Part shown: positions 16,260 through 27,483 of the stretch, one piece after another
Layout of the letters: each line of letters starts with the position of its first letter
Numbering within the stretch: position 1 is the stretch's first letter
Assembly (NCBI GenBank): GCA_017448245.1
Contig: JAFSLV010000041.1
Location: 62,001 to 126,000, forward strand
Direction of reading: 5' to 3'
Length of the DNA: 64,000 nucleotides
From: Lachnospiraceae bacterium
GTDB lineage: Bacteria > Bacillota > Clostridia > Lachnospirales > Lachnospiraceae
Position numbers and translations under genes: made by a program
The notes under the pieces: generated by a model
Told to the model about the DNA's origin: nothing
The model's database searches: none
Seen by the model: only the letters and a program-made list of their open reading frames with translations

Positions 16260-17771
16260 TTATTTTTGTTCCCAGGCCGCACGGATCTCCCCGTACGTGG
16301 CCCTTTTTTTGTCGTCGTACGTCGACATGTCATCCGAGGTCATCAGAACCGATCCGTACTCCACGCAGGCTTCGTAGAGCTGGATCTTCTCCGATTCATT
16401 GAGCTTGATATTCTCGTCCCTGAGGAAGAATACATCCGGATCCGACAAAAACGCACGTCCGTCGAGCTGTCTCCTCGTGATGATGTTGCCGATCGCATGG
16501 CGCGTCGAGGCCCGCTCCCTGTGCGCGAGCTTCATGAACGGCCGGTCATCCCAGTCAAGCGTGACATCCGGACCGATCCGGCAATACTCAAAGAGACCGA
16601 ATGCCGGGAAGAGCGGTACGCCGCAGCCGATCACCGGATGCGTGCCGCACAGGTCCCTGAGCCACTCCAGCGCCCGGTACATCTTGCCTGCTCTCGATTC
16701 GGTCTCTGTCCGGTAAGGGGCGCCGGCATAGAGGAAATCGAGCTTGACAAGTTCAAAGCCCCATTCGTCAAAGACCTTATGAAACAGCGCTTCGATACTC
16801 TTTTTGACATCGTCATGATCGATGTCGAGCGCATAGAAGCCGCTCCAGTTGGAGCCGCAGCACCACTGCTCGCCCTTGCGCAGAAGAATGCGTTCCGGAT
16901 GTTCTTTGTAAACGGCACTCTCCTTTTCCGCCGCAAAGGGCGCGATCCACAGCCCGGGCCTGAATCCCTTTTCGCGGATTTTGTCCGCGAGCGCCTTCAT
17001 GCCGTTCGGAAATTTGACGGGATCCGGATTCCAGTCTCCGACCCTGTCCTCCCAGCCGTCATCGATCAGGAAGACATCACCTTTTTTCAGAAGCGTCGCC
17101 GCACCCTCGAGGTCGCTTAGGATCGACGCCTCGTTGATATTGTCATAGCGGTTGTACCAGCTGCAGTAGCCCGCAAGCTTTTCTTTCGTGCGCGGCTGAA
17201 TCCCCAGCGCCTTGAACCAGGCATCAAAAACCTGCTGTTCCGTTCCGATCGCAATGAACAGATCAAATGCGTGAAAACCGCCCTCTTCCCCGCCGCAGGC
17301 AACCCCCTTGCAGTCGCGTTCGATGTAGAGACGCTGCTTATTGGCGTCATACATGAATTTGGTATAGCCGGGACGCTCGTCCAGCGAAGCGATCAGCTGG
17401 AAGCGCTCGCCCTCGCGGAAATAGCACCAGGAAAATCCGTGCGTGACACCCCTGCGGAATGGATATTCCACAAAATGATAATCGCCGTAGCGGTCAAAAA
17501 AGTACTTATCGACCAGTGCCTGATGCATCAGCAACAGCCCGCGGATGCGATCCGACGGCAGCCTCTCCGGCACGTAGGTCCAGGACTGGTAGCCGTTCAT
17601 GAAGATCCTGCCCTCATCCGTCAGCTGCACAAAGGTCTCCGCCGTAACGCTCTTGATGGAGCCCTTTGGCATCTCCTGCACGATCCGGATCTCACCGCCG
17701 GTGAAGGTATCGAGTTCCCCTTCAAACGACGCACCTTCCTTGGTTTCGATCTTCCACTGTAACAGACTCAT
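16260..17771 (-). CDS. GH36-like alpha-galactosidase
   Basis: A 503-residue clan GH-D glycoside hydrolase. The N-terminal beta domain has NGYQSWTY. The TIM barrel has LIDDGWEDRVGDW near residue 240, FRPGLWIAPFAAEKES near 280, the nucleophile region LVKLDFLYAGA near 360 and the acid/base region RIGPDVTLDWDD near 420. It probably removes alpha-linked galactose inside the cell, as there is no signal peptide. Its ATG overlaps the stop of the symporter gene by four bases, so uptake and hydrolysis are coupled. Some relatives act on other alpha-glycosides, so the exact sugar is open. Confidence 0.85.
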   Translation of the reverse strand: MSLLQWKIETKEGASFEGELDTFTGGEIRIVQEMPKGSIKSVTAETFVQLTDEGRIFMNGYQSWTYVPERLPSDRIRGLLLMHQALVDKYFFDRYGDYHFVEYPFRRGVTHGFSWCYFREGERFQLIASLDERPGYTKFMYDANKQRLYIERDCKGVACGGEEGGFHAFDLFIAIGTEQQVFDAWFKALGIQPRTKEKLAGYCSWYNRYDNINEASILSDLEGAATLLKKGDVFLIDDGWEDRVGDWNPDPVKFPNGMKALADKIREKGFRPGLWIAPFAAEKESAVYKEHPERILLRKGEQWCCGSNWSGFYALDIDHDDVKKSIEALFHKVFDEWGFELVKLDFLYAGAPYRTETESRAGKMYRALEWLRDLCGTHPVIGCGVPLFPAFGLFEYCRIGPDVTLDWDDRPFMKLAHRERASTRHAIGNIITRRQLDGRAFLSDPDVFFLRDENIKLNESEKIQLYEACVEYGSVLMTSDDMSTYDDKKRATYGEIRAAWEQK

Positions 17772-19147
17772 TTGGCACCTCTTTCCTTTAGCGCATTGGC
17801 ATTTTGTCTGACCACTTCATCCGTCAGCCGGAACCTGCGTACAAATAAGACAATGGCACACAGCAGTACGATCATAGGCAGTACGGTCATGAGCAGTCTC
17901 AGGCCCGTCAGGGTCGACGCGCTCTGCGCAATGATCTCTCCCTCCTCGTCGCTGTTGCCGGTCATGCCGATCAGATCGAGTCCGAGACCCGCGATAAAGA
18001 CGGCAACGCCGCTGGCCGCCTTGACGACAAAGGTCTGCATCGAGAAAATCACGCTCTCGTCCCTGCGGCCGCTTTTGAGCTCACCGTAGTCAACGGAGTT
18101 GCTCAAGAAAACGGTTGTCAGCACCGACAGCATCCCGTTCGCGGCAAAGACCAGGGCCCCGGGAATCAGAAGCAGCGTCAGCACGCCGGTATTGCCGGTC
18201 ACAAGGAGGAGAAGAAGCGCCGCGTATCCCGTGATGCTCATCCCGACGGCAACGCCGAACACCCTGGTATTGGCCAGAAATCTGCGCAGCAGCGGATAGA
18301 CGATCATCATGCCGAGGATCTGACAGGCTCCGCCGACCGTAACAAAGAGCGTATAGCTGTTACGCCAGCCTTCGCCTCCGAAATCGTACTTAAAAAAGTA
18401 TATCACAAGATTGCTGGTCAGCCACAGGGCGGTATTGATCAGCACGATCGTCAGCACCACGACCAGCGCCTGGTCATTGGCAAAAAGCGCTCGGAACATC
18501 TCCCCGATCGAAGCCGTCTGCATTGTTTCCCCGTCGCGCTCCCGGATGGAGAGTGCACAGAAGACCTCCGTGACGACAAAGATCACGGCAACGATGATCG
18601 CCACCATCCTGAATCCCGCGCGGTCATTCCCTCCGCCGAAGATCCCGACAAACATCAGCGTCAGCATCTGGATCAGTGCGCTGCCCACGCCGGCGCAGGT
18701 CCTGCCGATGACGGAGAGCTGCTCCGTATCCTTTGGCGTATCGGTAATTGCGGGGATCATGGACCAGTACGGAATATCCATCATCGTATACGTCGTTCCC
18801 CACAGAATATAGATCACCGCAAAAAAGACCATGAGCCCCGTGCCTTCCAGCGAGGGTGCCGCAAACATGGCAACCAGCACCAGGGCATTTAAAACGGTAC
18901 CGGAAACCAGCCAGGGCCTGAATCTCCCGAAGCGGGATTTTGTCTTTGCGACGAGGATCCCCATGAAGGGATCGTTGACGGCGTCAAAGATCCTTGCGAT
19001 CATCAGGATCAGTCCGACAAAGGAGGGCGAAAGCCCCAGAATGTCCTGATAATAAAACATCACGTAATTGGCGGAAAGCATATAGACCATGTCCTTGCCG
19101 ACCGCGCCGACGCCGAAGGCGACTTTTTGCCGAAGTGTCAGATGCAT
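17768..19147 (-). CDS. GPH-type glycoside:cation symporter (MFS)
   Basis: A 459-residue transporter with twelve predicted helices. Family segments include KVAFGVGAVGKDMVYMLS at the N-terminus, ARIFDAVNDPFMGILVAKTK near residue 55 and GTTYTMMDIPYWSM near 115. The start MHLTLRQ has AAAGGAAG upstream; the longer frame to 19318 is a shadow of the GH2 gene. It lies between the GH2-like and alpha-galactosidase genes and probably imports the oligosaccharide that they use. Confidence 0.88.
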   Translation of the reverse strand: MHLTLRQKVAFGVGAVGKDMVYMLSANYVMFYYQDILGLSPSFVGLILMIARIFDAVNDPFMGILVAKTKSRFGRFRPWLVSGTVLNALVLVAMFAAPSLEGTGLMVFFAVIYILWGTTYTMMDIPYWSMIPAITDTPKDTEQLSVIGRTCAGVGSALIQMLTLMFVGIFGGGNDRAGFRMVAIIVAVIFVVTEVFCALSIRERDGETMQTASIGEMFRALFANDQALVVVLTIVLINTALWLTSNLVIYFFKYDFGGEGWRNSYTLFVTVGGACQILGMMIVYPLLRRFLANTRVFGVAVGMSITGYAALLLLLVTGNTGVLTLLLIPGALVFAANGMLSVLTTVFLSNSVDYGELKSGRRDESVIFSMQTFVVKAASGVAVFIAGLGLDLIGMTGNSDEEGEIIAQSASTLTGLRLLMTVLPMIVLLCAIVLFVRRFRLTDEVVRQNANALKERGAK

Positions 19148-19152
19148 CTGTC

Positions 19153-21081
19153 TCACGCTTCCTTTCCGGAATCCGGACTGCAGGTTATCTGAAACGCGAT
19201 TTTGACCGGCGTGCAGCCGGAAGCGGCAATCGTAAGCGTCGCTTCGCCTTCCCGGCGGTCCGTACGCACATAGGTGCCGCACATGCCGCCTTCCGCACAC
19301 ACCACATCCTCCCCGCACAGAAGGAGTCCGTCGCCTGCCGTAAACCGCACGGGAAGCTGCGCATACGTGGCGCAGTTGCCGTGCTCGTCCGTCAGACGCA
19401 CCCGGACGGCTGCCATATCGTAGGTATCCCTCTCGCAGAGCTTGGTATGGGAAACCCTGACATCGAGATGGAGTCTGGTCCCGGGCGATTTGGTGATCTC
19501 CTTTGTCAGCCCGTGCTTGGTCGCAATCAGCTGATAGGAAACCGGTTTATCGCTTTTCGTCTCTTCTCCTGTAATATCGACAAGAACCGGCGGATGCTTT
19601 AATCCGCTCCATTCTTTTCTGTCCGGAGCAAAGCGCTTAAGCAGCTCGTCATTCCGGTAGACCGTCACGTCGTCCGCGTTGGTAAAACAATAAAACGCGC
19701 CGATGCCTTCCGCGTCCGTATCGGCGGCATTCATCGGGCAGGCGCAGGAAACGGTGAGCTCGTCATCCTCCATGGACGCATACAGGGCGGCCAGCGTCTT
19801 GGGATTACGGAAACGGTCGAGTACGCCGCGGTAGCTGACATGATCGCCGGAGCCGTACGCGAGACGCGTCGCGTAATCGTGCATGCAATTCAACACGCAA
19901 CCGGCATGGGTTCCCGCAGCGACCGCGTCGCGGAGCGCCCTTGCATGATACATGGCCTGTGCCTCGAGCCGCTCCCACGGATCAAAGCTGCGGGCGGCAA
20001 CGCCTGCGTCCGTAAAGCAGGAGCCCGTCCCTTCGATCACCGAAGGATGGTGCCCTTTCACCCGCTCCCCGGTATCCGCGAGAACGATCATGCCGAGCCG
20101 GTCGCAGGCCCGCAAGAAGTGCCTGCTTGGCATGTCCTTGACGAGAACCGCATTGCATTTGAGTTCCTGCTTGAGGATCCGCACATCCTCCTCCTGCAGT
20201 CTTGCGGTCGCCGCATATCCGACATATGGATAATCCTGATGCCGGAGCAGTCCCCGCAAAAACACCTTTTTTCTGTTGAGGAAGAAAGAGCCGTTTTCAA
20301 AATGCATCTCGCGGATGCCGAAGGTGCGCCGTACCTTGTCGACGGGTCGAAGCGCATCATCGAGCAGCTCAACGTTCAGCGTATAGAGATAAGGATGCCG
20401 GATATCCCACAGATGCGCGTTGGTCAGGGAAACGGATCTGGATTCTCTCGCGGTCTGATAGGCGGACGTCTCCTCGCAGACTTTTTTGCCGTCCGCGTCA
20501 CAGATGCTGAGGCGCACATGAGAGGGGCGAAAGCGCGTATCGTCCGTCAACGTTTCGATACATACCGTATCGTTGTCCCTGGTGATGACATCGATTTCCT
20601 GCAGATAAGCGCTTCCCCTGACATCGAGCCACACCTCGCGGTAGAGTCCGCCGTAAGAGAGATAATCGGATGCGGTGCCGTCCTTTAAGGTGCGGGCCGG
20701 ATCGTACGTATCAAGACGCACGGTGAGGAGATTGTCCTTTCCTTCCCGGACATCGTCCGTGATCTCTATGCGGAAGGAGCTGTCAAAATCGCTGTGTGAC
20801 AGCAGTTCTTTGCCGTTGAGACCGACCGTCGCCACATGCGAGGCTCCGTCAAACTGCAAAAACAGGCGCTGTCCTCCGGCACGGCCGGCGAGATGCTTTT
20901 TGTCGACCGCAAGATACCTGCGGTAACCGCAGACCGCCCGGTACATCGAAGGATGCACGTAATGCAGCGGCAGCTCGCATACCTGGTGCGGAAGACGTAC
21001 TTCCCCACAGGTGCCCTTGCCCGCGGCAAACGCATCGTCCCACTGCGCCGTAAATTGCCATCCGTCACATAAACTGATCAT
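19153..21081 (-). CDS. Divergent GH2-family protein, possibly catalytically inactive
   Basis: A 642-residue protein with the GH2 order: sugar-binding jelly roll (LPLHYVHPSMYRAVCGYRR, then LQFDGASHVATVGLNG), Ig-like domain, barrel, and C-terminal domains. The barrel keeps LRGLLRHQDYPYVGYA but has Leu where active enzymes have Asn (LRGLNRHQ). The usual SHYP is replaced by KDMP near residue 325. The segment carrying the acid/base Asn-Glu (NES) seems absent, so the barrel is about 100 residues short. VIEGTG near 360 may correspond to the nucleophile region. These comparisons are from memory of the family. The start lies ten bases after the alaS stop. Confidence 0.75.
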   Translation of the reverse strand: MISLCDGWQFTAQWDDAFAAGKGTCGEVRLPHQVCELPLHYVHPSMYRAVCGYRRYLAVDKKHLAGRAGGQRLFLQFDGASHVATVGLNGKELLSHSDFDSSFRIEITDDVREGKDNLLTVRLDTYDPARTLKDGTASDYLSYGGLYREVWLDVRGSAYLQEIDVITRDNDTVCIETLTDDTRFRPSHVRLSICDADGKKVCEETSAYQTARESRSVSLTNAHLWDIRHPYLYTLNVELLDDALRPVDKVRRTFGIREMHFENGSFFLNRKKVFLRGLLRHQDYPYVGYAATARLQEEDVRILKQELKCNAVLVKDMPSRHFLRACDRLGMIVLADTGERVKGHHPSVIEGTGSCFTDAGVAARSFDPWERLEAQAMYHARALRDAVAAGTHAGCVLNCMHDYATRLAYGSGDHVSYRGVLDRFRNPKTLAALYASMEDDELTVSCACPMNAADTDAEGIGAFYCFTNADDVTVYRNDELLKRFAPDRKEWSGLKHPPVLVDITGEETKSDKPVSYQLIATKHGLTKEITKSPGTRLHLDVRVSHTKLCERDTYDMAAVRVRLTDEHGNCATYAQLPVRFTAGDGLLLCGEDVVCAEGGMCGTYVRTDRREGEATLTIAASGCTPVKIAFQITCSPDSGKEA

Positions 21082-21091
21082 AGGATCTGTC

Positions 21092-23787
<2,696 letters not shown>

Positions 23788-23791
<4 letters not shown>

Positions 23792-23964
23792 TCGGTATCT
23801 TCTCCCTTAAGTTCTTTGGCGATCTGGAAGCCCTCTCTCTTTTTGGCCGCCTCCGCATCCTTTTTTTCCCTTCTGTGCCGGATGATGTTGCTGATATTAA
23901 ATACCGCAAGGATCACAAACACACCGAGGATGGCCAGCGCCCTTACCATTTCTGTCGTGCTCAT
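23788..23964 (-). CDS. Small single-helix membrane protein
   Basis: A 58-residue frame starts MSTTEMVRALAILGVFVILA, continues through one membrane helix and ends in a charged tail (RREKKDAEAAKKREG). AGGGGGAAACG precedes the ATG, and its TGA overlaps the alaS start by four bases. Translational coupling supports that it is real. I do not recognise the family. Confidence 0.7.
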
Positions 23965-23976
23965 CGTTTCCCCCTG

Positions 23977-25377
23977 TCAGAATGCAAGCTTTTTTTCAAA
24001 ATACGCGGGCAGATCCGCGATCGCGACCCTCTCCTGCGCCATCGAATCACGCTCCCTGACCGTGACACAGTGGTCCTCTTCCGAGTCAAAATCATATGTC
24101 ACGCAGTACGGCGTCCCGATCTCATCCTGCCTGCGGTAACGCTTGCCGATATTGCCGCGGTCGTCGTATTCACAGTTGTAATGGCGGCAGAGTGTCGTAT
24201 AGATCTCCTCCGCCTTTTCCCCGAGCTTTTTCGACAGAGGCAGTACCCCGATCTTGACCGGCGCGAGTGCGTGATGGAATCGCATGACGATACGCGTGTC
24301 GCCTCCTTCGAGTGTCTCCTCGTCATAGGCCGCGCACAAAAACGCAAGCACCATGCGGTCCGCACCGAGCGAGGGCTCAACGACAAAGGGAATATACCGC
24401 TCGCTCGTCTCGTCGTCAAAGTAGGTGAGATCCTCGCCCGATGTGTTCTGGTGCTGGGTCAGATCAAAGTCCGTACGGTCGGCGATGCCCCACAGCTCTC
24501 CCCAGCCGATCGACGGGAAGAGATACTCGATATCCGTGGTCGCACGCGAATAGTGCGACAGCTCCTCCCTGGCATGGTCGCGCAGACGCAGCTCCTCATC
24601 CTTCATGTCGAGGGATTTTAACCAGTCGACACAGGCTTTGCGCCAGTAATCAAACCATTCGAGATCCGTCTCCGGCTTGCAGAAAAACTCGAGCTCCATC
24701 TGTTCAAACTCACGGGTGCGGAAGGTAAAGTTCCCGGGCGTGATCTCGTTACGGAAGCTCTTTCCGATCTGGCAGATGCCAAACGGCAGCTTCTTGCGGC
24801 TCGTCCGCTGGACATTTTTGAAATTGACAAAGATGCCCTGCGCGGTCTCGGGTCTGAGATAGACGGTGTTTTTGGCATCCTCCGTCACGCCCTGGAAGGT
24901 CTTGAACATCAGATTGAACTGGCGGATGTCCGTAAAATTGTGCTTGCCGCAGGTCGGACAGGCAATCCCGTGCTCCCTTATATAGTCCGCCATTTTCTCA
25001 TGGCTCCAGCCGTCGACCGCCCCGTCAAGGGTCAGTCCCTGTTCCTTGGCATAATCCTCGATCAGCTTGTCGGCCCGGAAGCGCTCGTGGCATTCCTTGC
25101 AGTCCATCAGAGGATCCGCAAAATTGGCGAGATGTCCGGAGGCCTCCCAGGTCCTCGGATTCATCAGAATCGCGCAGTCCACGCCGACGTTGTAAGGATT
25201 TTCCTGTACAAATTTTTTCCACCAGGCGCTCTTGACGTTATTTTTGAGTTCGACGCCCAGATGACCGTAGTCCCAGGTATTGGCAAGTCCGCCGTAGATC
25301 TCGGAGCCGCGGAAGATAAAGCCGCAGTCCTTGCAGTGTGCCTGGATCCGTTCCATGGTTTTTTCGCTCTGATTCAT
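23977..25377 (-). CDS. glyS: Glycyl-tRNA synthetase (dimeric alpha2 type)
   Basis: A 466-residue class II synthetase. Near the N-terminus are [20 protein letters not shown] and [14 protein letters not shown], followed by [32 protein letters not shown] (motif 2) and [18 protein letters not shown] (motif 3). This is the bacterial/eukaryotic-like single-chain form, not the alpha2-beta2 form. The start MNQSEKTM was chosen; GAGGGAGAG lies about ten bases upstream. A hairpin with flanking A and T runs sits only 22 bases above the start. Confidence 0.96.
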   Translation of the reverse strand: MNQSEKTMERIQAHCKDCGFIFRGSEIYGGLANTWDYGHLGVELKNNVKSAWWKKFVQENPYNVGVDCAILMNPRTWEASGHLANFADPLMDCKECHERFRADKLIEDYAKEQGLTLDGAVDGWSHEKMADYIREHGIACPTCGKHNFTDIRQFNLMFKTFQGVTEDAKNTVYLRPETAQGIFVNFKNVQRTSRKKLPFGICQIGKSFRNEITPGNFTFRTREFEQMELEFFCKPETDLEWFDYWRKACVDWLKSLDMKDEELRLRDHAREELSHYSRATTDIEYLFPSIGWGELWGIADRTDFDLTQHQNTSGEDLTYFDDETSERYIPFVVEPSLGADRMVLAFLCAAYDEETLEGGDTRIVMRFHHALAPVKIGVLPLSKKLGEKAEEIYTTLCRHYNCEYDDRGNIGKRYRRQDEIGTPYCVTYDFDSEEDHCVTVRERDSMAQERVAIADLPAYFEKKLAF

Positions 25378-25398
25378 GTCTTTTTGTCTCTCCCTCAT

Positions 25399-25436
25399 CA
25401 AAAAACGTGGTAACAAACTATTTTACCACGTTTTTT
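25399..25436. terminator. Bidirectional terminator-like hairpin between the anti-sigma gene and glyS
   Basis: ACGTGGTAA (25405-25413) and TTACCACGT (25423-25431) form a 9-bp perfect stem, framed by A and T runs on both sides. It can end transcription on the minus strand after the anti-sigma gene. It is too small to be a T-box leader. Confidence 0.75.
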
Positions 25437-25479
25437 CCCAATAGACTATGCTGTTTTTACGCAAAAGAAGGCGTGCGCG

Positions 25480-26097
25480 TCATTCGAGAACGGCCAGTAA
25501 CGCCTTCGTGAATTCCTCCTTCGTCATACCGTTTCCGGAGAGCATCCAGACGCTTCCTCCCTTCTCAAAGAAGGCTCTGAAGAAAAACGCGTCCTGCGTG
25601 ACCCCCGGCGCATAGCCGGCATAGACCGTCGTTTCCCCGATTTCGATCGTCTCCTCAATGCCGCAGGCGGATGCCTCTTGCGCGCAGGACCCCGCACAGG
25701 GCGTCAGCGTCACGCCGGCGGAGGAAGACACCTCCGCTTTGTTGCCCGCAAAAAAAGCCGCCGGGTCCGCACTCGCCGCAATATCGATGATTTGCGGCGT
25801 ATCCTCCCGCTTTGCGGTCTCGGTCTGCGCGGGAAGCGTACGCATATAGGGCATCAGATATCTCCCCGCGATAAAGAAAACGGCGGCGGAACACAGGATG
25901 GCAACGGCCATCTGCATGACATGCGACTTACGGGAGATCTCCGGGCTCTTTGTGCCCCTCGAAAAATCGATGATGTCCGCGGGCTTGTCCTTTTTGAGCG
26001 CGAGCTCTTCCATCATGCGCCTGACGGTTTCTTCCTTCAGCGCCTCGGGCGCACGGATCTTGTCATTGGCCTTTTTGTAGACTTCTTCCGTATCCAT
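25480..26097 (-). CDS. Putative membrane anti-sigma factor
   Basis: A 205-residue protein with a soluble N-terminal part (about 1-65), one membrane helix (VMQMAVAILCSAAVFFIAG) and an outer domain. The order and the position after a sigma factor gene suggest an anti-sigma role. The outer domain has three cysteines in PCAGSCAQEASACG. The start MDTEEVYKK has AAAGGAAG at good spacing; the track-like longer frame begins at an unsupported TTG. The C-terminal GGSVWMLSGNGMTKEEFTK resembles DUF4367-type domains. No zinc-finger anti-sigma motif is visible. Confidence 0.6.
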   Translation of the reverse strand: MDTEEVYKKANDKIRAPEALKEETVRRMMEELALKKDKPADIIDFSRGTKSPEISRKSHVMQMAVAILCSAAVFFIAGRYLMPYMRTLPAQTETAKREDTPQIIDIAASADPAAFFAGNKAEVSSSAGVTLTPCAGSCAQEASACGIEETIEIGETTVYAGYAPGVTQDAFFFRAFFEKGGSVWMLSGNGMTKEEFTKALLAVLE

Positions 26098-26166
26098 CCG
26101 GTCGGGTCTTCCTTTCCCGGTCAACAGACCGTATGTTTGCCTCCGGGGTTCTTTTTCCCCTCACAC

Positions 26167-26190
26167 AAAAAAAGTCCCGCATATGCGGGA
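26167..26190 (-). terminator. Terminator between the sigma and anti-sigma genes
   Basis: TCCCGCATATGCGGGA is a perfect palindrome followed on the minus strand by CTTTTTTTG. It lies within the 120-base gap between the two genes and would lower anti-sigma output relative to sigma, unless a second promoter exists. Confidence 0.8.
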
Positions 26191-26217
26191 AAGGTTGCAG
26201 GCGGATAAAAGTTTTTT

Positions 26218-26703
26218 TCAGGAAGCCAGCGCCTCCCTGAGCATATTTCTGCCGCGGGAAAGCAGCGACTTGACACTGCCCTCCTTCATCTCCAGAATGG
26301 CAGCGATCTCCTTCACGGAGTATTCTTCATAGTAAAACAGATGTATCGCGTCCCGGTACTTGTCGGGAAGCGCGCTCACCGCATCATAGACCTCGGATTC
26401 CTCCGTGTCCATCTCATATGTCAACGCGATATCCGTGATGCCCGGAATCCCTTCTTCTTCATGAAACGAAGCACGGTGCCTGTGCCAGGCGCTTGTGTAC
26501 TGCTTTTTGGACAGCGAAAGCGCGGCACGGATCAGCCAGGCCTTTTCATGCGTTTCGTCCGTGAAAGGTTCCGACCTTCTGACAAGCGCCAAAAAGACCT
26601 CCTGAAACACGTCGTCCGCGTCCTCCCGCCTGCGGGTCTGCGACAACGCGATCCGGTAGATCATGTCTCCGTATTGTTCAACCAGTTCCTGTGGTGTCTT
26701 CAT
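26218..26703 (-). CDS. RNA polymerase sigma-70 family (ECF-type) factor
   Basis: A 161-residue sigma factor with only regions 2 and 4. Region 2 has YGDMIYRIALSQTRRREDADD and DVFQEVFLALVRR; region 4 has LPDKYRDAIHLFYYEEYSVK and EIAAILEMKEGSVKSLLSRG, a clear helix-turn-helix. The start MKTPQELVEQ has CGGGAG upstream; the longer frame is not supported. The partner gene below looks like its anti-sigma factor. Its promoter carries short repeats, which may reflect self-control. Confidence 0.9.
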   Translation of the reverse strand: MKTPQELVEQYGDMIYRIALSQTRRREDADDVFQEVFLALVRRSEPFTDETHEKAWLIRAALSLSKKQYTSAWHRHRASFHEEEGIPGITDIALTYEMDTEESEVYDAVSALPDKYRDAIHLFYYEEYSVKEIAAILEMKEGSVKSLLSRGRNMLREALAS

Positions 26704-26737
26704 ACCGCTCCCGTAAATGATCTTTAACCACACGTAG

Positions 26738-26768
26738 TATATCATAAAGGTTATCATATAACCTATCA
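26738..26768 (-). promoter_or_regulatory. Repeat-bearing promoter region of the sigma factor gene
   Basis: On the minus strand ATGATA occurs three times at an exact 12-base period. A perfect 15-base palindrome (GGTTATATGATAACC, 26749-26763) covers the middle copy. A TATACT at the end of the third copy can serve as -10. No sigma-A -35 is evident, which fits control by a dedicated regulator. Confidence 0.5.
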
Positions 26769-26802
26769 TATTTTGCGCTATTTTTTGTTTCGTTCCGGAG
26801 GT

Positions 26803-27480
26803 TTATAAGGAATAGGCGGGATCCGACTCATAGAGACGCAGCATGTCGAGGCTGTTCGGACGACGGTCCGTCAGCCGGTTGCGCAGATCATGCGTCATTT
26901 CGCAAAGAATCTTCAGCGCATCATCCGACAGCGTAAAATGATAGAGCGAAGCAAGCGGCACGTTCGCAATATGCCAGAGCGCCTGCCGGACGGCGGCATT
27001 GTCCGTATGCAGCGCCCCGGGTCCCGGAAAAATCCCCTCCTGCACCATGGCGCGCAGCTCATAGACACAGCGTACGAGACGGTTGTTCAGACCTTCGATC
27101 TGTCTGTCCAGCACGCGCAGTGTAAGGTACAACAGATTCAGAAAGTCCTTTGCCTCGATGTTTTCCCTTGTGTAATAATCCGCGATCTCCAAAAAAAAAG
27201 TACCGTAGCTGGCTTTCTCCAGATCGGTACGGAACTGTTCAAAATACGCATCGATCTTTGCGTCCTGCAGCACATAGGCGCTTCGTCCTTCCGTAAGAAA
27301 GAACGTGCCAAAGCAAAACGGCTCGGTATTGCCCGTCAGCTTTCCCGCCGGTCTTCTTGCGCCGCGCGCAAAGGTATTGATTTTTCCCCGTTCCGCGCAA
27401 AGCAGTGTCACCAGCCAGTCGTATTCGCCGGCGGGCCGGTGCTTTAAAATACAGCCGTGCGCTTCAAAGATCTGTTCCAT
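26803..27480 (-). CDS. recO: DNA repair protein RecO
   Basis: A 225-residue protein starting MEQIFEAHGCILKHRPAGEYDW, with an N-terminal OB fold (LLCAERGKINTFARGARRP, an RecO signature), and a helical C-terminal part. It loads RecA with RecF/RecR during gap repair. It follows era by three bases, the standard Firmicutes order. No zinc-binding cysteine set is evident in the C-terminal part, as in several clostridial forms. Confidence 0.92.
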   Translation of the reverse strand: MEQIFEAHGCILKHRPAGEYDWLVTLLCAERGKINTFARGARRPAGKLTGNTEPFCFGTFFLTEGRSAYVLQDAKIDAYFEQFRTDLEKASYGTFFLEIADYYTRENIEAKDFLNLLYLTLRVLDRQIEGLNNRLVRCVYELRAMVQEGIFPGPGALHTDNAAVRQALWHIANVPLASLYHFTLSDDALKILCEMTHDLRNRLTDRRPNSLDMLRLYESDPAYSL

Positions 27481-27483
27481 CGT

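Noticed and set aside
25378-25479. T-box riboswitch upstream of glyS
   Set aside because: Only about 100 bases are available and neither the T-box sequence nor the specifier stem is present.
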